Of a DNA stretch of 64,000 nt, positions 1 to 9,137 are shown in pieces. A program made the translations under genes and the position numbers. The notes beneath the pieces are model-generated. The model was given only the letters and a program-made list of their open reading frames with translations, made no database searches and had not been told where the DNA came from. Position 1 is the first letter of the stretch, and each line of letters begins with the position of its first letter. Source of the stretch: Desulfitobacterium_A nosdiversum (GTDB lineage: Bacteria; Bacillota; Desulfitobacteriia; Desulfitobacteriales; Desulfitobacteriaceae); the NCBI RefSeq assembly GCF_049860565.1, contig NZ_CP172056.1, positions 3,162,001-3,226,000 of the forward strand. The letters are read 5' to 3'.

Positions 1-173
1 GCAATTATGCCCACACGATAACCTTCTTTTTCTAACACCCTAGAAATAATAGCAATTCCAAATGTAGGATGGTCAACATAAGCATCACCGGTTATAAGAA
101 GGAAATCGAGTTCCGCCCAACCCCGTTTCTTCATGTCTTCTCGATTTACAGGTAAAAATTGTGGGGTTTTGAT
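1..173 (-). CDS. YgiQ-family radical SAM protein, N-terminal fragment
   Basis: The minus strand reads PQFLPVNREDMKKRGWAELD and then LLITGDAYVDHPTFG, which is the typical beginning of the YgiQ (UPF0313) radical SAM family; the radical SAM core itself lies beyond the window edge. The start is unclear. The conserved frame has a TGA just upstream and no ATG, GTG or TTG before the ATG at 134, which would cut off the conserved FLPVNRED segment. An ATC at 173-171 lies behind an AGGAAATGG that could be a ribosome binding site, so either a rare ATC start, a start at 134, or a small sequence error or frameshift is possible. Family assignment is fairly sure; the biochemical role of the family is poorly known. 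Confidence 0.7.
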   Translation of the reverse strand, partial: MKTPQFLPVNREDMKKRGWAELDFLLITGDAYVDHPTFGIAIISRVLEKEGYRVGII

Positions 174-201
174 AAAACCACTTCCATTTCCTCAAAGTCA
201 A

Positions 202-224
202 ATCTCCCACCAAAAGTGGGAGAT
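202..224. terminator. Perfect 9-bp hairpin between yajQ and the ygiQ-like gene
   Basis: Arms ATCTCCCAC and GTGGGAGAT enclose a CAAAA loop. It lies just downstream of yajQ and upstream of the ygiQ-like start. The U-tract on the minus strand is weak (TTTGACTTTG), so it may be a terminator, or a leftover hairpin of an IS200-type end; neither can be decided here. Confidence 0.4.
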
Positions 225-271
225 CTATAAATCGTAAATTTTTCAATTAGCAAGAGCAAAAACATCTTAAC

Positions 272-763
272 CTAACGATAATTAATAAATTGCAGATCAA
301 TACCTAAATCCTGCTTACGGAGTAGAGCAATAACCGCCTGAAGGTTATCTTTATCCTTTCCCGAAACCCGTACCTGATCACCTTGAATCGAACTGGATAC
401 TTTAATCTTACTATCCTTAATCATTTTATTTATCTGTTTTGCCTTTTCCTGAGATATCCCCTGAACGAAATTTACTTCCTGACGAACAGTATCACCGGCA
501 GCAGGCGAAATTTTCCCATAATCTAAAGCTTTCAATGAAACCTGCCGCTTTACTAATTTACTTTCTAAAATATCCGTTACATTGTGCAGTTTAAAGTCAT
601 CATCCGAAATCAAAATAAGCTTATTTTCCTGCAATTCAATCGAAGATTTACTATTTTTAAAATCAAAACGCTGTTCGATTTCCTTCTGAGCCTGATGAAC
701 TGCATTAGTGACTTCCTGCATATCAATCTGTGAAACAATATCAAATGAAGATTCCTTAGCCAA
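272..763 (-). CDS. yajQ: YajQ family cyclic-di-GMP-binding / nucleotide-binding protein
   Basis: A 163-residue protein beginning (M)AKESSFDIVSQIDMQEV with the family signatures QRFDFKNSKSSIEL and QGDQVRVSGKDKDNLQAVI, and the usual family length. YajQ proteins have two ferredoxin-like domains; some bind cyclic di-GMP and act as transcription co-effectors, but the role in Firmicutes is not established. I chose the TTG at 763 because AGGAG sits 8 nt upstream and the resulting N-terminus matches the family; an upstream in-frame TTG at 781 has no good ribosome binding site. It follows rodZ by about 40 bp on the same strand and may be cotranscribed with it. Confidence 0.9.
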   Translation of the reverse strand: MAKESSFDIVSQIDMQEVTNAVHQAQKEIEQRFDFKNSKSSIELQENKLILISDDDFKLHNVTDILESKLVKRQVSLKALDYGKISPAAGDTVRQEVNFVQGISQEKAKQINKMIKDSKIKVSSSIQGDQVRVSGKDKDNLQAVIALLRKQDLGIDLQFINYR

Positions 764-804
764 AGCTCTCTCTCCTATCAACCATGTTGTTTTTATGAAT
801 AAAA

Positions 805-1626
805 TTATTGAGGTTGAACTGAGGTTTGGGGAGTTTGTGTTGAAAGTTGATTTAAGGTATCTTTCGTTAAAACAACATTATGCACAACTTGCCCGGATGC
901 ACCCAAGCTTGGTATAGCTTTCCCATTAAGCGTGATACTGATACCTCCAGCATTACCTACAGTGACAAGTTCAATCTTTTCATTAGCCGTAAGCTCTTTT
1001 GTTGTTCCCTGGGTATTTGTTCCTTCAAGAGCTTGTTTACCGTCTACATTAACGACAACCCAGCAAGGTTGGGTAAAAACAAGCTGTGCTTTCAGCCCCT
1101 CTGTTGTCGCTGCCATTGCATTAGGAACACTTTGTTGATTGCTATCGGAATTTGTTTGAGATTGAGCATTACTTGCATCTCCCGCAGATTTAGGCTGTTC
1201 CACCTTAGGGGCACTTGGCAAAGGTGCAGGAGTGTAATCTGAGGCAGTGGTATTTTCTTTCTGCTTGGTCATTGCAGCAATACCTGCCACAGTTCCAATG
1301 GCTAACAATCCGACTACAACAGCAATCATAGGTCTAACCCAGACTGGTCTTTTACGAGGAATCGTTAGTACCGGCTCAATTTTCGGCTGAAATACAGGTT
1401 CATTTGCTTTATATAGTTCAACGATTTCCTCGGGATTTAATCCGAGATTTTTCGAATATGTGCGTAAGAACCCCCGAACATAAGTCGCACCCGGTAAAAT
1501 ACTATAGTTTTCAGCCTCCATCGCTTCAAGGTAGCGCACACGAATCTTGGTTACTTCTTCAGCTTGAAGCAAACTCCACCCTTTTTCTTCACGTGCTGTT
1601 CGAAGGAGCTGTCCCTCGCCTGCCAT
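805..1626 (-). CDS. rodZ: RodZ/YmfM-like helix-turn-helix membrane protein
   Basis: The 273-residue protein has an N-terminal HTH of the RodZ type (about residues 5-75, GEGQLLRTAREEKGWSL and LPGATYVRGFLRTY), a basic stretch, one membrane helix (about 96-119), a Ser/Gln/Asn-rich linker and a C-terminal DUF4115-like beta domain (about 185-265). RodZ links the MreB cytoskeleton to the membrane in rod-shaped cells; in Bacillus the orthologue is ymfM. A GGAGG precedes the ATG. It sits directly behind the ymfK-like gene, the same order as in Bacillus, which supports the assignment. Confidence 0.85.
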   Translation of the reverse strand: MAGEGQLLRTAREEKGWSLLQAEEVTKIRVRYLEAMEAENYSILPGATYVRGFLRTYSKNLGLNPEEIVELYKANEPVFQPKIEPVLTIPRKRPVWVRPMIAVVVGLLAIGTVAGIAAMTKQKENTTASDYTPAPLPSAPKVEQPKSAGDASNAQSQTNSDSNQQSVPNAMAATTEGLKAQLVFTQPCWVVVNVDGKQALEGTNTQGTTKELTANEKIELVTVGNAGGISITLNGKAIPSLGASGQVVHNVVLTKDTLNQLSTQTPQTSVQPQ

Positions 1627-1650
1627 TTTAAAAACCCTCCTTAAAAATAT

Positions 1651-2412
1651 TTAACTTACATCAAAAGAAGAAAAGCTTGTCGTCACATCTTCGATACGAA
1701 TCTCATCTTCAGAATAATTTCGAATCTCAATTATAAAATCAAATTCGATCGGGAACCGCCCGTCTCTAAGCATAACATCAGGATGTTCAATAATTTTGGG
1801 TGTTGACAGTGTTAATATTTTGGATAGCAGTTCCCAATGTTCATCATTTCCACGTGAGGTGCTTGTTATCCCATCAATGAGAAATATGCTTTCCTTTACT
1901 TCTTCTAACATAAGTTTTGTTCGTAATGTTTGTCTAAGAATTGTCGAGGAAATTAAAGTCCATTTTTTATTTGCATAGACGCATGCTGCAATCGCCGCTT
2001 CAGTTTTACCCACTTGAGGCATACCGCGGATGCCAATAACTTGATTCCCGCCCTGGGCTAAGGTATCCCCTAAAAAATCGACTAATACGCCGAATTCCTC
2101 ACGCAAAAAGCGATAAGTTGGCGGATTAATTTCTGCCATATCCAAGCGACGTCCATGACGAATGGCAACACGATCCAACAAAGTGGGAATGCGAAAGGCA
2201 GTAACCTTTATAGAATCGATGTGAAAAACAACATCTTTTAAGGCATTAAGCTTGTCCTCCGAAGGTACTTCCAATAAAAATCCACGACGAGATTGATCGA
2301 TACTCGTTACCGAAAGAATATTTATTTCCAACATACCTAACAGTGTTGTCACTGCACCCAGCAATCCAGGCTTATTTTGCTGAATTTCGTATTCCAAATA
2401 GAGATGCTTCAC
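1651..2412 (-). CDS. YmfK-like DUF3388 protein
   Basis: A 253-residue protein with an N-terminal ACT-like segment (VKHLYLEYEIQQNKPGLLG, then LEINILSVTSID) followed by a P-loop-like GIRGMPQVGKTEAAIA and a C-terminal acidic region. This is the layout of the DUF3388 (Bacillus YmfK) family; its biochemical function is unknown to me. The GTG at 2412 was chosen because homologues begin VKHLYLEYE; the open frame runs further upstream only through the mnmH coding region. The gene overlaps the end of mnmH by 41 nt and is followed after 24 nt by rodZ, so translational coupling in an mnmH-ymfK-rodZ unit is likely. Confidence 0.75.
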   Translation of the reverse strand: MKHLYLEYEIQQNKPGLLGAVTTLLGMLEINILSVTSIDQSRRGFLLEVPSEDKLNALKDVVFHIDSIKVTAFRIPTLLDRVAIRHGRRLDMAEINPPTYRFLREEFGVLVDFLGDTLAQGGNQVIGIRGMPQVGKTEAAIAACVYANKKWTLISSTILRQTLRTKLMLEEVKESIFLIDGITSTSRGNDEHWELLSKILTLSTPKIIEHPDVMLRDGRFPIEFDFIIEIRNYSEDEIRIEDVTTSFSSFDVS

Positions 2413-3454
2413 TGGGTTCAGACATTCGCTCGTCAAGATAGTTTTCCAACTCCCTTGTGGCCTGTTCCGGGATGGCCTGACAGATATTAAAAGCATAATC
2501 TGCACTGGATTCATTGGGATATCGATAAAGTGTGTCGTAGTACTCTAAAAGATTTTCTGTAAACTCATATAATCGTTTTTCCTCTAACAGTCCTTTATAC
2601 TCCTCAAGCTTCTTACGTCCCAAGTTCTTATCTAAGCGGAGAAGAGCTGCTCTAATCTGAGGAATTGCTTCTGATATATTCGCATACTCCTTAAGTAAAC
2701 GATTTACTCGATTTTTAATCGAATCATAAACAAGGACTTGAGTTCCTTCTTGCATAGCCTGATGAAATTTGTTCGGCAAGGACACCCGCCCGATGCGTTT
2801 ACTTTCACATTCTACCACAATATATGAATGTCTTTGCGCTTTAACTCTTTTTAGCTCTTCATAAAGTGAGGACTCAAACGTTTTTTGGGAAGGCGGTGCT
2901 CCTAATCCTACATCACCAAAGACAGAGCCCCTATTATTGGCTAATCCTTCCAGATCAATTGCTGGATAACCATCTTCGCGTAATTGCTTTAGAATTTCTG
3001 TTTTGCCAACACCTGTATTCCCTCTCAGAACAACAACTTTAAACGCAAGCTCTTGGTCAAAAAACTCTACGACCTTTTTTCGATAGGATTTATAGCCTCC
3101 TTGCAATCGATAAACGGGCACACCCATAAGATCAATCACCGTTGCCAAGGATTTGCTTCTCATTCCCCCCCGCCAGCAAAAAAGAACGAGTGAACCCTGT
3201 TCTGACCATTGTTTAGCCTTATTAATCAAGTCGGGTAATTTGGGGCTTACAATCCTAAGCCCTTCCTCCCGGGCTAAGGCCGGCGATATCTGGGTATAAA
3301 TTGTCCCTACCTTTGCCCTTTCCTCATTATTAAAAAGGGGAAGATTAAGCGCCCCTGGAATGGTCGCTTCCTGATATTCTCCCTCTGAACGGACATCCAC
3401 CAAAACAGATTTCTCTAAATTTACCAATTCTTCTACAGTAATCTCTCGGATCAT
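2372..3454 (-). CDS. mnmH: tRNA 2-selenouridine(34) synthase MnmH
   Basis: A 360-residue protein that replaces the sulfur of 2-thiouridine at the wobble position of certain tRNAs with selenium, via a geranylated intermediate, using selenophosphate. Seen: an N-terminal rhodanese domain (about 1-130) with the catalytic Cys93 in FCWRGGMRS, and a P-loop domain with GNTGVGKT at 145-152. Length matches the family. Its presence implies that the organism makes selenophosphate. The start is an ATG behind GAAGGGA. It sits between ftsK/spoIIIE and ymfK, interrupting an otherwise Bacillus-like gene order. Confidence 0.92.
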   Translation of the reverse strand: MIREITVEELVNLEKSVLVDVRSEGEYQEATIPGALNLPLFNNEERAKVGTIYTQISPALAREEGLRIVSPKLPDLINKAKQWSEQGSLVLFCWRGGMRSKSLATVIDLMGVPVYRLQGGYKSYRKKVVEFFDQELAFKVVVLRGNTGVGKTEILKQLREDGYPAIDLEGLANNRGSVFGDVGLGAPPSQKTFESSLYEELKRVKAQRHSYIVVECESKRIGRVSLPNKFHQAMQEGTQVLVYDSIKNRVNRLLKEYANISEAIPQIRAALLRLDKNLGRKKLEEYKGLLEEKRLYEFTENLLEYYDTLYRYPNESSADYAFNICQAIPEQATRELENYLDERMSEPSEASLFGIRNSAK

Positions 3455-3520
3455 ATCAATTCCCTTCTGGAAAAACGTAATTCTCTTTTTATCATAAATC
3501 TATCCCGCGAAATCTGCAAC

Positions 3521-5923
3521 TTATTTTCCGACAACATCATCCATTAATCCAAATTTTTGTTCAAATTGCCCGCGGGTCATCAATACTTCACGAGGTTTTG
3601 AGCCCTCATACCCGCCAACAACTCCTTTTTCCTCAAGCAAATCCATAAGTCGTGCTGCTCGCGTATAGCCAATTCTAAGCCGTCGCTGGAGGAGCGAAAC
3701 GGAGGCATTACCAGATTCAATAAATAAGAGTGAGGCTTGATGAAACAGCTCGTCTCCTGCTGTTTCGACTTTTCCTCCGCCAACTTCAATATTCGGAATT
3801 TCTTGATATTCCGGCACCGCTTGATTTTGTAGAAAACGAACAACATTTTCAACTTCTTTGTCAGCCAGGAAACATCCTTGGACACGTATCGGTTTGCTGG
3901 CTCCCATAGGATAATAAAGCATATCTCCTCGTCCCAATAATTTTTCAGCACCTGCCATGTCAAGAATCGTTCTTGAATCGATCTGCGAGGAAACCGCAAA
4001 TGCTATTCGTGACGGAATATTTGCCTTAATCAAGCCCGTTATAACATCGACCGAAGGTCTCTGCGTAGCAATAATAAGATGAATACCTGCTGCCCGAGCC
4101 ATTTGAGCCAAACGGCAGATCGAATCCTCCACATCCCCTGGGGCAACCATCATTAAATCAGAAAGTTCATCGATAATGACAACGACATAGGGAAGAGCCG
4201 GTGAGTCATCTTTCTTTTCTTGGTTCTTCAAAAAATTATACCGTACAATGTCACGCACACCTGTTGCAGCAAACAACTCATACCGTGTTTCCATCTCAGT
4301 GACTATCCACTTAAGAGCTCCTGCTGCCTTTTTGGGATCCGTAACGACAGGGGCAATTAAATGAGGGATTCCGTTATAATTCGTTAATTCAACCATTTTC
4401 GGATCGACAAGCAAAAATTTAACTTCATCCGGACGTGCCTTAAATAGAATACTATTGATCAGCGTATTAACACACACCGATTTTCCCGAACCTGTAGCCC
4501 CTGCAATCAAAAGATGCGGCATTTTGGCTAAGTCGGCAATAATAGGGGTCCCCGTAATATCTTTGCCCAAAGTCATAGATAGTTTACTATTTGAATTTTG
4601 AAATTCTGGTGTTTCCAGAACCTCACGGAAATGAACGGTCGCAATCTCTTGGTTCGGGACTTCAATCCCTACAACTGATTTCCCAGGTACAGGGGCCTCA
4701 ATCCGAACATCGGAGGCTGCTAAACTTAAAGCAATGTCATCCGCAAGATTTGTAATCCTGCTGACTTTAACCCCTGGCGCCGGTTGTGCTTCATAACGCG
4801 TAATAGCCGGTCCTTGAGTAACGTGCGTAACCTTAACTTTTACTCCAAAATTACCCAGTGTATCTTCGAGAATTTTGACATTATCAGCTAAATCTTTATT
4901 AATGCGCGGATTTTTAACCTTTAATGATTTGTTCAAAAGCGCAAGGTTCGGTAATTGATAGACATTACTATCATTTTGAACTTGTCTCGAAATTGGGGTT
5001 CCCGTAAGTTTACCCGGAGGTAAGATACTCCCCGAATTGCTGTTCTTCTCACTATCCGTAGTCGCTTGATTGGCAAAATCAAAACTGGATTGTGTTATTT
5101 CCGCCGAATCGGTTTTCTTAGCTTCGGCCTCCTCTGCTGGTGATGGCATACTATCCTGTAACGTTTTAATGACAAGCGGTCTTTCAGCGACCTCGGGCTC
5201 CAATGCTTTATTCATAAGATGAGGTTCCTCTTTAATGTCTTTTCTCTTCGGAGTTTTTTTCGTTGCCTTTTTATCAGAGAAATCCGTTTCCGAAACAGCT
5301 TCCTGCTTTTCCACAACATCCGGGTCTTGAACAACATAAACAAATTCTCCGACCTGCTCTTTCACCCATTCGCCCGTTTGTTTGCCTATTTGTTTGACTT
5401 CCCGTATCCCTCCAATTAATGAGCGGTTTGTGACAAGTAACGCGCTAATTAAAGCCATCATAATCAGGATCACATATCCTCCAGTAATCCCAACAGAAGA
5501 TTTTAAAAGGATTGCAATCCCTGCTCCGACTATTCCTCCGCCTTGTCCCGCTTTCCCAGCCTGCCAAAGGTCACTGCTCGAAAAAGCCTCCACTCCAGGG
5601 AGCTGAAAGTGCAAAATCCCTTCTAAAACAAGCCAAAGAAGGAACACACCGGTACTCCTCCACACATTTTCTTGATGGCGTCGGTTCATATAATTAATTC
5701 CCCAAAGTCCGAATAGAATAAGAATCCAAATTCTCCCTGATCCTGCCAGAACAGTTAGAGCCTCCTTCAATTTTCCGCCAATATATCCGCTCGGTCCCGA
5801 GTAAAGTGCAACAATACCAAGTGCCGCTAAACCTAATGCAAAAATACCTACAACTTCATGCCGTACAGTTTCCTGTAGTGATGGTCTTTTTTTCACTGCG
5901 CGGGGCATTCTTTTCTTCGCCAC
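3521..5923 (-). CDS. ftsK: DNA translocase FtsK/SpoIIIE
   Basis: An 800-residue membrane-anchored DNA pump that moves chromosomal DNA through the division or sporulation septum. Seen: four N-terminal membrane segments (within about residues 25-170), a variable acidic/Ser linker (about 200-320), then the RecA-like motor with Walker A GATGSGKS (about 470-477), the Walker B region VVIIDELSDLMM and IIATQRPSVDVITG, and a C-terminal gamma winged helix (about 725-790, SLLQRRLRIGYTRAARLMDLLE) that reads KOPS-like DNA sites. GTG start behind AAGGGGA. The tepA-ftsK-ymfK-rodZ order is as in Bacillus, where the orthologue is spoIIIE. Confidence 0.95.
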   Translation of the reverse strand: MAKKRMPRAVKKRPSLQETVRHEVVGIFALGLAALGIVALYSGPSGYIGGKLKEALTVLAGSGRIWILILFGLWGINYMNRRHQENVWRSTGVFLLWLVLEGILHFQLPGVEAFSSSDLWQAGKAGQGGGIVGAGIAILLKSSVGITGGYVILIMMALISALLVTNRSLIGGIREVKQIGKQTGEWVKEQVGEFVYVVQDPDVVEKQEAVSETDFSDKKATKKTPKRKDIKEEPHLMNKALEPEVAERPLVIKTLQDSMPSPAEEAEAKKTDSAEITQSSFDFANQATTDSEKNSNSGSILPPGKLTGTPISRQVQNDSNVYQLPNLALLNKSLKVKNPRINKDLADNVKILEDTLGNFGVKVKVTHVTQGPAITRYEAQPAPGVKVSRITNLADDIALSLAASDVRIEAPVPGKSVVGIEVPNQEIATVHFREVLETPEFQNSNSKLSMTLGKDITGTPIIADLAKMPHLLIAGATGSGKSVCVNTLINSILFKARPDEVKFLLVDPKMVELTNYNGIPHLIAPVVTDPKKAAGALKWIVTEMETRYELFAATGVRDIVRYNFLKNQEKKDDSPALPYVVVIIDELSDLMMVAPGDVEDSICRLAQMARAAGIHLIIATQRPSVDVITGLIKANIPSRIAFAVSSQIDSRTILDMAGAEKLLGRGDMLYYPMGASKPIRVQGCFLADKEVENVVRFLQNQAVPEYQEIPNIEVGGGKVETAGDELFHQASLLFIESGNASVSLLQRRLRIGYTRAARLMDLLEEKGVVGGYEGSKPREVLMTRGQFEQKFGLMDDVVGK

Positions 5924-6023
5924 AATAAATCCCCTTACCTTATGATTTATCTTTATCTATAACGCTAAGCTCTTATAGATTCGCTGTATAAGCCAAATTC
6001 ACCTTTTATATATGCCATTTATT

Positions 6024-6036
6024 TCCTGAATCAGGA
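6024..6036. promoter_or_regulatory. Small palindrome upstream of ftsK
   Basis: TCCTGA-A-TCAGGA is a perfect 6-bp inverted repeat about 100 bp upstream of the ftsK start, close to a minus-strand TATAAT-like region near 6050-6060. It could be an operator, but there is only one copy and no partner regulator nearby. Confidence 0.25.
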
Positions 6037-6104
6037 CTACCCTATCTTTTAGTATAATATAGATGCTTTTATTCTGCATAGGAAAAGATAAATCTTAATT
6101 TAAA

Positions 6105-6129
6105 TAAAAAAGCGGGCAATTTTTGCCCG
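6105..6129 (-). terminator. Intrinsic terminator downstream of tepA
   Basis: CGGGCAA pairs with TTGCCCG around a TTT loop, and on the minus strand the stem is followed by CTTTTTTATTT. It should end tepA transcription just before the ftsK promoter region. Confidence 0.8.
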
Positions 6130-6137
6130 TTTTCTAA

Positions 6138-6833
6138 TTAATTTTGTTCTTCTTCCTTGATTAGCCGATTGATTTCAGCATAAGCATCTTTTAAGCCGCC
6201 GACAGAATCAATCAATCCTATATCAACTGCATCCTGTCCCACAAGAATTGTTCCTATATCTTGGGCTAACTCACCCGTCGCAAACATCAACTTTCGGAGA
6301 CCTTCCTGCGATATTTTTGAATGTTCAATGATAAAACGATTGATTCTCTCCTGCATTTTTTGCAGATATTCAAATTGTTGATGTCCATTAATCACTAAAC
6401 CTGTATAACGAATGGGATGGACCGTCATCGTTCCTGTTGGAGAGATAAAACTTTTGCTGCTGCTCACAGCAATCGGGATTCCGATACTATGTCCACCCCC
6501 GAGAACAAGCGATACACTGGGTTTGCTTAAACTGCTGACTAACTCAGCAATGGCAAGCCCCGCTTCCACGTCTCCTCCAGCTGTATTTAAAATCAATAAA
6601 ACGCCTTCGATCTTAGGATTTTGTTCAACTGCAACAAGTTGAGGAATTACGTGTTCGTACTTCGTCGCTTTAGATTGAGGCGGCAATATCTGATGCCCCT
6701 CAATTTGCCCAACTACGGTTAAGCAAAAAATATTCTCAGCAGGTTCGGGAATTTTAATTTGCCCCAAATCCTTAAGGTTCTGAACTTGTGGATTCTTAAA
6801 AGCTTCATCCAAAGCTTCATCATTTTTTAGCAT
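6138..6833 (-). CDS. tepA: ClpP-class serine protease TepA
   Basis: A 231-residue ClpP/crotonase-fold protein with ILNTAGGDVEAGLAIAELV, the putative catalytic serine in GGGHSIGIPIA, and SPTGTMTVHPIRY, as in Bacillus TepA (YmfB), a cytosolic protease linked to protein secretion and spore development. The ATG at 6833 is preferred because GGAG lies 9 nt upstream; an upstream ATG at 6857 has no ribosome binding site. It precedes ftsK/spoIIIE as in Bacillus, with an intrinsic terminator between the two. Confidence 0.85.
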   Translation of the reverse strand: MLKNDEALDEAFKNPQVQNLKDLGQIKIPEPAENIFCLTVVGQIEGHQILPPQSKATKYEHVIPQLVAVEQNPKIEGVLLILNTAGGDVEAGLAIAELVSSLSKPSVSLVLGGGHSIGIPIAVSSSKSFISPTGTMTVHPIRYTGLVINGHQQFEYLQKMQERINRFIIEHSKISQEGLRKLMFATGELAQDIGTILVGQDAVDIGLIDSVGGLKDAYAEINRLIKEEEQN

Positions 6834-6926
6834 GAGTTGACACTCCTTCAGTCGCATATCACTTCGATTCTATTATTATGGAAGACTCGTGTCATAAACA
6901 TGCAAGGCACAGAAATTTATTCCGTA

Positions 6927-8849
6927 TTAATTTTTATTTTCTTTGTCTTCAGGTTTAAAATAATTGCTGCGTAAGATTAAATCCGCGAGGTCAATCCCTT
7001 CAATCGCTTTGTTTTCCTCCTCTTGCGAGACAGAAGCGCCAATATATTCACCATTAGCCAAGACGGCAAAACTTTTCTGGGTATTCAGCAAGTTTCGACC
7101 AAAGGTTGTATTTTCATATTGATCTTCTGGTATCCCCATTAGGTAAGCCAAGGTTGGATAAAGGTCGATTTGACCACCAATCGTCTTAATTTCCTGCCCT
7201 TTTTGTCCTTTATGATAAATAATTAGAGGAATGCGCTTGGAATCATCGAGCCACCAACTTTCTTGCGGCTTAATCGCTTTAACCTCATCATTATAATACT
7301 TATGAACGCCCGTATGATCGCCATAGATCGCAATGGTTGTATGCTCAAGGATTCCCTTTTCCTCAAGCGTCTTTAAAAATATTCCCAGCTGTTCATCCGT
7401 GTAATGAATACTTTGGAAATACCCTCCAAGCTTTGTCTTATTCAGCGTCTCGTCTAATTTTAACGTCTGATATTGCTCCGGCAAGTCAAAGGGGCTGTGA
7501 CTGCTTAAAGTTACGACAAAATTATAGAAGGGGGCTTTTTCTTGGGTAATTATCGGGGCAAGTTGTTTAAGGTAGCTTCCATCACTAAGCCCTAAACCGA
7601 TTTGTTCATCCTGGATAAAATGACTTGCATCAATCGTCTTCTGAAAACCAATCGATTGCAATGCCGGCATCCAGTTCCATAGTGATCCTTTATCCGCATG
7701 AACAGCAACAGTACTATACCCTAGTTTTTCCATCAATTTGGGCAAGGAATTATAAGTATTTTGAGGAAAACGGAAAAATGTAGCCCCACTGCGTACGGGA
7801 TAAACTGAAGTATTTGTCATCAAATCCGCATCTGAGCTATTCCCGTTATACACCTGTTCATAATAATTCGAGAAATATAAGCTGTTATTAAGCAATCGAT
7901 TTAGATTCGGTGTAATTTCCTGACCATTGATCTTTTGGTTTATAACGAAGTTCTCAAGAGATTCAACTTGAATAACCAACAGATTTTCGCCTTTATAAAG
8001 GCTTGCATATTGATTGGGGGGCAGATTCTCCTGTTTTGTTGCAAACCATGAATGTATATTCTGCTTTTCTTCCGGTGATAACTCATAAGGCTTTGTATCT
8101 TCATAATAATTATAGAGGTCATAAAGATGATAACCTACCGGCGATAAATTGGTTAACGTTTGATTGGGGGCCCAAGCCACACGGAAAAGCATTGTATCAT
8201 CATTGCCCTTGAGGTCAAGCTGTACATGCTGATAATAAATAGCTGAAACTGAAACAACAATTAACATTAAGGAAACTAGAACACTTCTTTCCGCTTTAAC
8301 ATAAATCTTCCGAAAAAGAAACCCAATAGCAGCAAAAAGAATTAAATCGATAACAAACAAGGAATCGATAGGGCGAAGCATAGAGACGATGGACGAAAAC
8401 AAGTTATCTAGATTGGAGGACTGACTAAAGATAAAGGGGGTAAGAAAACTGCCGAATCCGCGAAAATACATCAAATCCCCAATCATCAAGCAAGAGATAA
8501 TGAAATTAATCCAGAGCAAGGCCCAATAATGGCGTCTGCCTTTAAATAAGTAAGCAAGACTGGCAAAAATCAAAATAAAGAATACATAGACACTCAAAAG
8601 AGGAGCCGCATTAAAGCTGCTAAACGCTTTTAAGCGACTAAAATTCGTTCCATCATTATTGACTAGACCAATAAAAAGAATTGACTTTAATGTAAGTGAA
8701 ATGACCGTTAAAAAGAATAATACATCTTTAATGAAGAAAAGTAATTTTGATTTTAATCCTAACCCATTTCCTTGAGGAGCAGGAATTAAAGGCGCTTGCC
8801 CTGCTTTCCTTGAGCGATAGGCTAAATCATCTTGATAATCCAGCAACAA
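6927..8849 (-). CDS. LtaS-type membrane sulfatase (lipoteichoic acid synthase family)
   Basis: A 640-residue protein with about five membrane helices in the first 230 residues and a large extracellular sulfatase-fold domain. LtaS enzymes transfer glycerol phosphate from phosphatidylglycerol to build lipoteichoic acid; related members prime the chain or modify other lipids. Metal-site motifs are visible (ADKGSLWNW, LSSHSPF, IYGDHTGVH). In the nucleophile motif GNSSDADLMTNTS a serine stands where characterised LtaS enzymes carry threonine, so the exact reaction is uncertain. TTG start behind AAAGGATG. It is transcribed alone, with the terminator of the next upstream unit about 170 bp before its start. 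Confidence 0.8.
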   Translation of the reverse strand: MLLDYQDDLAYRSRKAGQAPLIPAPQGNGLGLKSKLLFFIKDVLFFLTVISLTLKSILFIGLVNNDGTNFSRLKAFSSFNAAPLLSVYVFFILIFASLAYLFKGRRHYWALLWINFIISCLMIGDLMYFRGFGSFLTPFIFSQSSNLDNLFSSIVSMLRPIDSLFVIDLILFAAIGFLFRKIYVKAERSVLVSLMLIVVSVSAIYYQHVQLDLKGNDDTMLFRVAWAPNQTLTNLSPVGYHLYDLYNYYEDTKPYELSPEEKQNIHSWFATKQENLPPNQYASLYKGENLLVIQVESLENFVINQKINGQEITPNLNRLLNNSLYFSNYYEQVYNGNSSDADLMTNTSVYPVRSGATFFRFPQNTYNSLPKLMEKLGYSTVAVHADKGSLWNWMPALQSIGFQKTIDASHFIQDEQIGLGLSDGSYLKQLAPIITQEKAPFYNFVVTLSSHSPFDLPEQYQTLKLDETLNKTKLGGYFQSIHYTDEQLGIFLKTLEEKGILEHTTIAIYGDHTGVHKYYNDEVKAIKPQESWWLDDSKRIPLIIYHKGQKGQEIKTIGGQIDLYPTLAYLMGIPEDQYENTTFGRNLLNTQKSFAVLANGEYIGASVSQEEENKAIEGIDLADLILRSNYFKPEDKENKN

Positions 8850-9020
8850 AAACCCATCCTTTACACATTTAAATCTAATACAATATTATAACGAACAATT
8901 TATTCTCTCTTTACTACTTTTCTACATACTCTTAACAATCTTTCGATTACTTTTACATTTTTCCCTCTTTCTAAATAATACATAAGGATTATAGTGTTGT
9001 CACCTGGAATTTTTATATAA

Positions 9021-9061
9021 AATATAAAAATGTCCCCAGCCAAAAAAGCTAAGGACATTTT
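9021..9061 (-). terminator. Intrinsic terminator downstream of the VIT-family gene
   Basis: AAAATGTCC (9027-9035) pairs with GGACATTTT (9053-9061), with an inner AGC/GCT pair, followed on the minus strand by TATATTTTATA. It would close the vanW to VIT transcription unit. Confidence 0.65.
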
Positions 9062-9137
9062 GCGCTATCTCACGGTTTTATAACCATGAAAATCCCTATT
9101 TTCTTTTAAGAGATCTTAAAAATTCGTATCCAATATA

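Noticed and set aside
3580..3999. 139-codon open frame inside ftsK
   Set aside because: Same-strand shadow of a well conserved gene in another frame; no ribosome site.
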